The notes under the pieces were generated by a model. It worked only from the letters and a program-made list of their open reading frames with translations, had not been told where the DNA came from and ran no database searches. A program made the translations under genes and the position numbers. Source: Yaniella flava (lineage in GTDB: Bacteria > Actinomycetota > Actinomycetes > Actinomycetales > Micrococcaceae). Taken from it: DNA of 64,000 nt. This document shows positions 59,352 through 64,000 of the stretch, in pieces. The DNA is taken from the NCBI RefSeq assembly GCF_039529295.1, contig NZ_BAAAMN010000014.1:24105-88104 (forward strand), read 5' to 3'. Each line of letters begins with the position of its first letter. Positions within the stretch are counted from its first letter, which is position 1.

Positions 59352-60824
59352 ATGACACCATCAACTACACTTGCAAACCGTCCGTCCATCGCACCGTTGA
59401 ACACACCGCTGCCCGGCTATCAGTCCATTGAAACATTCGGCTCAGGAGCTGGCCACCACCGCGCCATCTGCGATGACAACCTCAACGTCCTCACCGAGCT
59501 ACACAAGACCGGTGAGGTCTTTGACTTCATCTTCATCGACCCGCCGTATAACACCGGGCGCAGCCGAGACGCTTACCAGAACCGTTTTGACAGTCAACAG
59601 TGGCAAGCTGACCTGTTAGAGCGTCTACGGGCGTCCCAGCGCGTTCTAAGCCTTTCTGGAGCGATGGCGTTGACCATTGATTCCCGTTCACTGTCAGATG
59701 CGCTGGCTGTCGTGGAGCAGTTCATCACCAGGCGCTCTGGCTGGTGGTATCAGCTGATCACGATGACGACCAACCCCTCGGGTTCTGCCATGAAAGGGTT
59801 TCGCCGATCTCACGAATTCATCATCTGCATCCACCCGGCCTCCGGTGGACCACAGCCAACGAAACTGGGCGACCATTGGGGGCACACCTCCGACAAGAAG
59901 GTGGCTGGCACAGTGCAGTGGAACCGTTTACTGAAATCTGGCATCGGCCACACCGCACAGTCTTCCCCTGGTTGCTTCTATCCGATCTACATTGACCGCG
60001 CCACTGGAACAGTAGTGGGAATTGGTGAACCGGTGTCCCCTGATCACTATAAGAAGTTCAATGACCCCGACAAGAATATTGCCACCTGCTGGCCGATCCG
60101 AAAAGACGGGACACTAGGACGGTGGCGTGTAGCAGCAGGTACTGCCCGACAGCTCTTAGAGCGCGGCTTTGTCACCACCGGTCGGCTGGTGCGCGGCGAT
60201 GAGCACAAGACGGCGATCAAGTACCTGACCTCTGGCATTGTGGACAAGATCGACCGCGGCGAATTCCAGGTCACTGATTACGATGAGATGACCGGCGCTG
60301 CCACCGTGGAGACTGACCAGGACCCTTCGGTGTTGCCAACTACGGTATGGACCGTCCCTTCCCACAATTACTCGGTGTATGGCTCCTGGTTGCTGCGGAA
60401 GCTGGTGCCACAGTGTGCGTTCTCGCATCCTGAGTCGATCTATGCGATGGAAGACCTTCTGCGTTTCTATGCTGCCAACCCCGATACCAGGATTCTTGAT
60501 CTCTATGCCGGCTCGGGCACGATTGCCCATGCGACCATGCTGTTGAACTCGACCGATGGCGGTTCGCGCGACACAACGTCCATCACGCTCAACGAGGTAG
60601 CAAAGCAAGGTCATGTGCCAGGTAATAAATCCGGGGTCTTCCATGGTGTGCTGGTACCTCGTCTGACCGCTGCATCATCTGGCACCACTAAGGCGAAGAA
60701 GCCCGTAACGGGTGACTATGAGTTTCCGCTACGGGGCGCGATGGCTGATGGGTTGGCCGGGTCGGTTGAGGTGCTGGTGCCGGACGATTCAGCATCAGAT
60801 CATGTCAGCCGTCGGCATCACTAA
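59352..60824 (+). CDS. Beta-class N6-adenine/N4-cytosine DNA methyltransferase
   Basis: 490 residues. DFIFIDPPYNTG near 63 is the DPPY catalytic motif IV and ILDLYAGSGTIAHA near 385 is the SAM-binding motif I. DPPY first and FxGxG later is the beta order found in type III Mod subunits and solitary methyltransferases. No restriction subunit is next to it. It probably protects plasmid DNA from host restriction or marks it for transfer. Confidence 0.85.
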   Translation: MTPSTTLANRPSIAPLNTPLPGYQSIETFGSGAGHHRAICDDNLNVLTELHKTGEVFDFIFIDPPYNTGRSRDAYQNRFDSQQWQADLLERLRASQRVLSLSGAMALTIDSRSLSDALAVVEQFITRRSGWWYQLITMTTNPSGSAMKGFRRSHEFIICIHPASGGPQPTKLGDHWGHTSDKKVAGTVQWNRLLKSGIGHTAQSSPGCFYPIYIDRATGTVVGIGEPVSPDHYKKFNDPDKNIATCWPIRKDGTLGRWRVAAGTARQLLERGFVTTGRLVRGDEHKTAIKYLTSGIVDKIDRGEFQVTDYDEMTGAATVETDQDPSVLPTTVWTVPSHNYSVYGSWLLRKLVPQCAFSHPESIYAMEDLLRFYAANPDTRILDLYAGSGTIAHATMLLNSTDGGSRDTTSITLNEVAKQGHVPGNKSGVFHGVLVPRLTAASSGTTKAKKPVTGDYEFPLRGAMADGLAGSVEVLVPDDSASDHVSRRHH

Positions 60825-60846
60825 AAGATCGGTTAAACTCATGGCC

Positions 60847-61236
60847 ATGAAGCGCAAGCACATTATCCTGACCGCTCTCACCGCGGCAGCCTTCACGCTC
60901 ACCAGCTGTGGCGAGCCATCGGCCACTCAGCAGACCTGTGACCAGATTGCAGACCTCTATGAGTCTGTGGGCAATCAGTGGCTACCCGAGATCACAACTG
61001 GCATCAAAGACCGTGGCGCGGAACAGCACGCCGAACGGGTCGCTGAACAATGGTCGGACATTGCTCAGAGCTCCGGGGACAAACAAATTTCACAGCTGAT
61101 GGACGAACTTCAGCCAGCATTCGACACGTACCGTGACTATGCTGACCAGCCGATGGGTGATCACCCGAAAGATGATGCACAATTCCAGCAAAAGTGGTCT
61201 GAGACTAGTGCTGCTATTGGTGAGCAGTGTTTATAG
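60847..61236 (+). CDS. Small lipoprotein A (paralogue of 61958-62380)
   Basis: 129 residues from the second ATG (60847): MKRKHIILTALTAAAFTLTS then the lipobox Cys. The mature part has TCDQIADLYESVGNQWLPEI, aligning with ETCQKIESIQDEHGDNIFPR of the second lipoprotein. TAAACT lies 7 nt before this ATG, a normal leaderless -10 position. It could block superinfection or entry exclusion; that is a guess from lipoprotein location on plasmids. Confidence 0.7.
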   Translation: MKRKHIILTALTAAAFTLTSCGEPSATQQTCDQIADLYESVGNQWLPEITTGIKDRGAEQHAERVAEQWSDIAQSSGDKQISQLMDELQPAFDTYRDYADQPMGDHPKDDAQFQQKWSETSAAIGEQCL

Positions 61237-61244
61237 ACCAAGCT

Positions 61245-61889
61245 TCAGAAGGTCATCTCGATAGGGTCGATGGTCTGGTCTGCCGATGACCGACGACGAA
61301 GCACATCGTTGATATTTGGCTCATCTACTGTTTGGAACCACTGCTGAGCATCTTCAAGTGTTTTACCACCTTGAATCTGCCGGTCAATCAGCCGATCCTT
61401 CACCGTTTGAACATCGGCGTCTAAAAACCATGTGTGGTCACACTGTGCTGCCACGCCAGTCCATGCTCCACTGTGGAGCAGGTAGTTGCCTTCTGTGATA
61501 ATGACCTGAGTCTCCGGCGTGATTCGAATAGAACTAGAGATCGATTCATCAACTTCTCGTGAAAAGTCCGGGGCATACACCTCGTCGTCACGATCTTGCC
61601 TAAGACGTTGCAGAAGATGCTTATAGCCGTGCACATCAAAGGTCTCTGGAGCGCCTTTACGCTCAGATAGCCCTTGAATGCTCAGCTGCCGATTTGATAG
61701 ATGAAACCCGTCCATCGGCACGTGCACAGCGAAGTCGAGTCTGATCATTTTGTTAAGTTCATGGGCAAAAAGTGCGGCAAAGGTCGTCTTCCCCGCTGCT
61801 GTAACGCCGGCGATGCCAACGATGGTCCGGTTTGGCTGTGGGGTGTGGTTCTGAAGGAAATCTATGGCGATATCTTGCAGCTGTCTCAT
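61245..61889 (-). CDS. P-loop nucleoside/pantothenate kinase-like protein
   Basis: 214 residues. The start at 61889 is 9 nt after CCGGACAC. Walker A is GVTAAGKTTF near 27, VPMDGFHLSN carries the substrate aspartate region, and VIITEGNYLL is Walker B-like. LIDRQIQGGKT resembles the lid. This set of motifs is that of the uridine kinase, PanK and fructose-kinase-like (YggC/FrcK) group. The substrate is unknown. A metabolic kinase on a plasmid is unexpected, and a role in nucleotide supply or defence is conceivable. Confidence 0.8.
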   Translation of the reverse strand: MRQLQDIAIDFLQNHTPQPNRTIVGIAGVTAAGKTTFAALFAHELNKMIRLDFAVHVPMDGFHLSNRQLSIQGLSERKGAPETFDVHGYKHLLQRLRQDRDDEVYAPDFSREVDESISSSIRITPETQVIITEGNYLLHSGAWTGVAAQCDHTWFLDADVQTVKDRLIDRQIQGGKTLEDAQQWFQTVDEPNINDVLRRRSSADQTIDPIEMTF

Positions 61890-61898
61890 ACCCACCTA

Positions 61899-61906
61899 GT
61901 GTCCGG
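61899..61906 (-). promoter_or_regulatory. CCGGACAC-N9-ATG promoter of the kinase
   Basis: CCGGACACT AGGTGGGT ATG; an in-frame GTG at 61895 is closer but does not fit the spacing. Confidence 0.75.
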
Positions 61907-61957
61907 CACAGTTCACGTGCATCACTGGTGTCCCCAGAATAGGCTAATGTCAGCAGC

Positions 61958-62380
61958 ATGAAAACAAAACGCCTTGTCACAACAACTTTCATCTCACTGC
62001 TCGGCATCACAGGCCTTACCGGTTGCGGAGGATCAGATACCGCTGCGGAAACCTGTCAAAAGATCGAATCGATCCAAGACGAGCACGGTGACAACATCTT
62101 CCCCAGAGTGAGCGGTGCCAGCATTCGAGGTGGCGAGGCCGCTGAAGAACTCGATGCCGTCTATTCGGATTGGCAAGAGGTTGGCAATGCCGCATCGGAT
62201 GAGAAGCTTTCCTCAGCGATGTCCGACATGGAATTGGTCTTTGACGATTACCAAGAGTACATCTCAGCCTATCTTGACGAGGACGCCGATGAAGCCAACT
62301 CTCCTGACGACAAGAAAGACAACCGTGAGATTGCCCAGTCATCTGGTGCGATCATCGACGGGGTCTGCGGCGAGGTCTAG
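61958..62380 (+). CDS. Small lipoprotein B (paralogue of 60847-61236)
   Basis: 140 residues: MKTKRLVTTTFISLLGITGL then TGCGGSD with the lipobox Cys near 23. The helical, acidic mature part aligns with lipoprotein A. TAATGT lies exactly 7 nt before the ATG with no ribosome-binding site, so it is probably a leaderless mRNA from the host sigma factor. The two copies flank the kinase gene. Confidence 0.75.
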   Translation: MKTKRLVTTTFISLLGITGLTGCGGSDTAAETCQKIESIQDEHGDNIFPRVSGASIRGGEAAEELDAVYSDWQEVGNAASDEKLSSAMSDMELVFDDYQEYISAYLDEDADEANSPDDKKDNREIAQSSGAIIDGVCGEV

Positions 62381-63465
62381 ACCGCAACACCGCACAGCGC
62401 GCCGTCCACAGCCATACTAATCGTCTGGGACAGTGGCGGCGGTACACAGTTGCCTATCTGCCGATACTGGGATGCCACAGGGCCGTGTAGCGCCATGATT
62501 GGTGGAAAACCGGTCAACGCTGCGGCTTCCTCCACGCTGATCCTACGGACTGTTGCAGGTACGTCGGCTGCGGTGGCAGGCTCTCCACCGGATTTGAGGT
62601 GATCAAAGTAGTCACCATGCCAGGAGGTGTCACATTCACCGTCCAGAAAAGCCTGGTCAACGAAGGGTCCGCGTCCACCATCCATGTTGGCGGTCAACGT
62701 GCGCGACGGGCGGTCCATATCCAGCGGTCGTCCTGGCCCGTTGACGAAGATTCCCTGATAAGGGTTCCGAGCACGACCGATTACTGGGCGCTTCGATGGA
62801 ATCACTCGGCAGCCATAGTGCGTGTCATTACCAGGTGTGCCAAACCGTGGCAGCGTGGCAAAGACTTCGGCCACCGTCATGTGCTGACCATCAGACGCTG
62901 GCATCTCAATAGCTTCGCCGTCCAATGTGCCGATGATAATCGCCCGTTTCCGGTGCTGCGGTGTGCCATAATCTGCTGCATCAACAATGTGAGTTGCCAC
63001 GGTATATCCTGCTGTTTCTGCACGAGCAATGAACGTCTCGTAGACCTCTGAGAACCGCGCACCGGTGGCAAGTGTCGAGACATTTTCCATCACGAAGGCG
63101 CGGGGTTTTACCGCTGCCACAACATCCATGAAGACATGCACGTGGGCAGAACGAGGGTCATTTGGGTCTTGTGCACCAGCTCGGGAGAATCCTTGGCAGG
63201 GTGGACCACCGGCAATGACATCAACCTGTGGAAAGCCCAGGGTGCCGTTTTCCACATCTGCTTGCAGTTCTAGAACATCGCTGTAATGCTGCGGTGCTTC
63301 GTCCTGGAAGTGGGTCAGCCAGTTGTGGTGCGTAGCGGCAGCGTGCTTATCCGCTTCGGCAGTAGCCAAGGTCCTGTAGCCATGTTGGGCAAAGCCATAA
63401 TCAAGCCCTCCTAGGCCGGAGTACAGGGAGATCATCGTCTTGGGGGATTCAGTATGCGGGGTCAT
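62377..63465 (-). CDS. dcm: C5-cytosine DNA methyltransferase
   Basis: 362 residues. SLYSGLGGLDYGFAQHGYRT is motif I, GGPPCQGFSRAG near 88 the catalytic motif IV, FVMENVSTL near 125 motif VI, and a late motif IX/X region ends with QIGNCVPPPLS. All ten-motif-type landmarks in order indicate an active m5C enzyme. No partner endonuclease is adjacent, so it is likely an orphan enzyme against host restriction. Leaderless start. Confidence 0.9.
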   Translation of the reverse strand: MTPHTESPKTMISLYSGLGGLDYGFAQHGYRTLATAEADKHAAATHHNWLTHFQDEAPQHYSDVLELQADVENGTLGFPQVDVIAGGPPCQGFSRAGAQDPNDPRSAHVHVFMDVVAAVKPRAFVMENVSTLATGARFSEVYETFIARAETAGYTVATHIVDAADYGTPQHRKRAIIIGTLDGEAIEMPASDGQHMTVAEVFATLPRFGTPGNDTHYGCRVIPSKRPVIGRARNPYQGIFVNGPGRPLDMDRPSRTLTANMDGGRGPFVDQAFLDGECDTSWHGDYFDHLKSGGEPATAADVPATVRRISVEEAAALTGFPPIMALHGPVASQYRQIGNCVPPPLSQTISMAVDGALCGVAV

Positions 63466-63474
63466 ACTTTATCC

Positions 63475-63482
63475 GTGTCCGG
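63475..63482 (-). promoter_or_regulatory. CCGGACAC-N9-ATG promoter of the m5C methyltransferase
   Basis: CCGGACACG GATAAAGT ATG before the gene at 63465. Confidence 0.75.
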
Positions 63483-63679
63483 CGATGTACCTCCGATAAT
63501 CATCGGGGTTATTCGCGTATTTGGTCGGTTCACGTTTGCGAAACTCAGGAACAGAAAAATACAAAGCTCATCATGGCTGGTCTTAGGCTCTCATGAAGTG
63601 AAAACGTGCCTGATGCTACGACTCGCGGGAAGAATTTTGGAGCAAATAAGCTATAGAAACGGATTCTTTAACGAAAAAG

Positions 63680-63710
63680 CCCCACCATGCCGTTTTCAGG
63701 CACAGTGGGG
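63680..63710 (-). terminator. Terminator of the gene entering from the right
   Basis: CCCCAC and GTGGGG with further pairing (TGCC/GGCA) inside; the minus strand continues with CTTTTTCG. It lies 35 nt past the stop at 63745. Confidence 0.8.
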
Positions 63711-63744
63711 TGAGCCGTGAGGCTTATCCCTGTGTAGCTCTTTG

Positions 63745-64000
63745 CTATTCGATGCCGACAAGTACCTTTTGATATGGCACTTCCGGTAGTATGGGAGGCC
63801 GCCTTTGCCCCTTGATTATCCCTGGGCGCTCTGGGCCATTAGTATGCTCACGTCGGCGTTGCGTGGACTTACGGAGTATTCCGCGTCCTTGACTGTCCAT
63901 CTCAGGATCATTCCAACGTGCGAGATTCTTTAGCCCTGATCCACCGATGAGTGATCGGTTGAGGCGTTGAATCCATGATCGGGCGGGACGGGATTTTCGG
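63745..64000 (-). CDS. C-terminal end of an unknown basic protein, cut by the window edge
   Basis: An open frame with no start codon in the window enters from the right edge and ends at TAG (63745-63747), giving about 84 residues. It is Arg/Lys-rich (RKSRPARSWIQRLNRSL; ILRKSTQRRREHTNGPERPG) and ends YQKVLVGIE. A terminator follows. This supports a real gene. No family recognised; the basic tail suggests nucleic-acid binding. Confidence 0.55.
   Translation of the reverse strand, partial: RKSRPARSWIQRLNRSLIGGSGLKNLARWNDPEMDSQGRGILRKSTQRRREHTNGPERPGIIKGQRRPPILPEVPYQKVLVGIE

Overview
This 64 kb window looks like part of a large conjugative plasmid, or a closely related integrative element, from an actinobacterium. 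The evidence is a VirB4-type ATPase, a TcpC/VirB8-like protein, a VirD4-type coupling protein, a candidate relaxase, a primase-helicase Rep protein beside a repeat-rich origin-like region, a MinD/ParA-type ATPase, an mIHF-like DNA-binding protein, and surface proteins with a LAxTG-type sortase signal. There are no rRNA, tRNA or obvious housekeeping genes. The species cannot be named from the sequence. No CRISPR array was seen.

Layout. 1-3480 (minus strand, visibly more A+T-rich) is a tight operon: a 94-aa precursor-like peptide, a beta-lactamase-fold serine hydrolase, an HTTM (SdpB-like) membrane protein, an alpha/beta hydrolase, an SdpA-like protein and the start of one more gene. It resembles a peptide toxin or RiPP-like maturation locus. 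3659-8584 holds small plasmid genes, including an HExxH protein and small membrane proteins. 8640-12139 (plus strand) is an inserted island with a frameshifted tyrosine integrase, a zinc-finger regulator and an ImmA/IrrE peptidase. 12244-31065 (minus) encodes cell-envelope proteins, nucleases, a lone TnpB and three proteins with the same N-terminal tag. 31130-39991 (minus) carries the conjugation ATPase (with an intein), TcpC-like protein and a RecB/Cas4-like nuclease. 40060-40840 is a probable replication origin followed by Rep. 44180-48254 (minus) encodes a MinD/ParA-like ATPase, an unknown protein, an mIHF-like protein and a divergent sigma factor. 49655-51088 is non-coding with mini-hairpins, a plausible oriT region, followed by the coupling protein and candidate relaxase. 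55572-63465 holds a DinG-like helicase (with an intein), two DNA methyltransferases, a P-loop kinase and two paralogous lipoproteins. A partial gene enters from the right edge.

The most striking signal is the 8-mer CCGGACAC. It occurs 24 times: 21 copies lie between genes, 14 of them exactly 9 nt before an ATG with no Shine-Dalgarno sequence, and only three lie inside genes. About two copies would be expected by chance on both strands of 64 kb. This looks like a plasmid-wide promoter that produces leaderless mRNAs. The sigma-factor operon, the island, the peptide cluster and the two lipoprotein genes lack it; the lipoprotein genes instead have an ordinary TAnnnT-N7-ATG arrangement. The simplest model, which is inference, is that host polymerase transcribes the sigma operon and the plasmid sigma factor then switches on the CCGGACAC genes. 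A catalytically intact tnpB is wired into the same promoter network.
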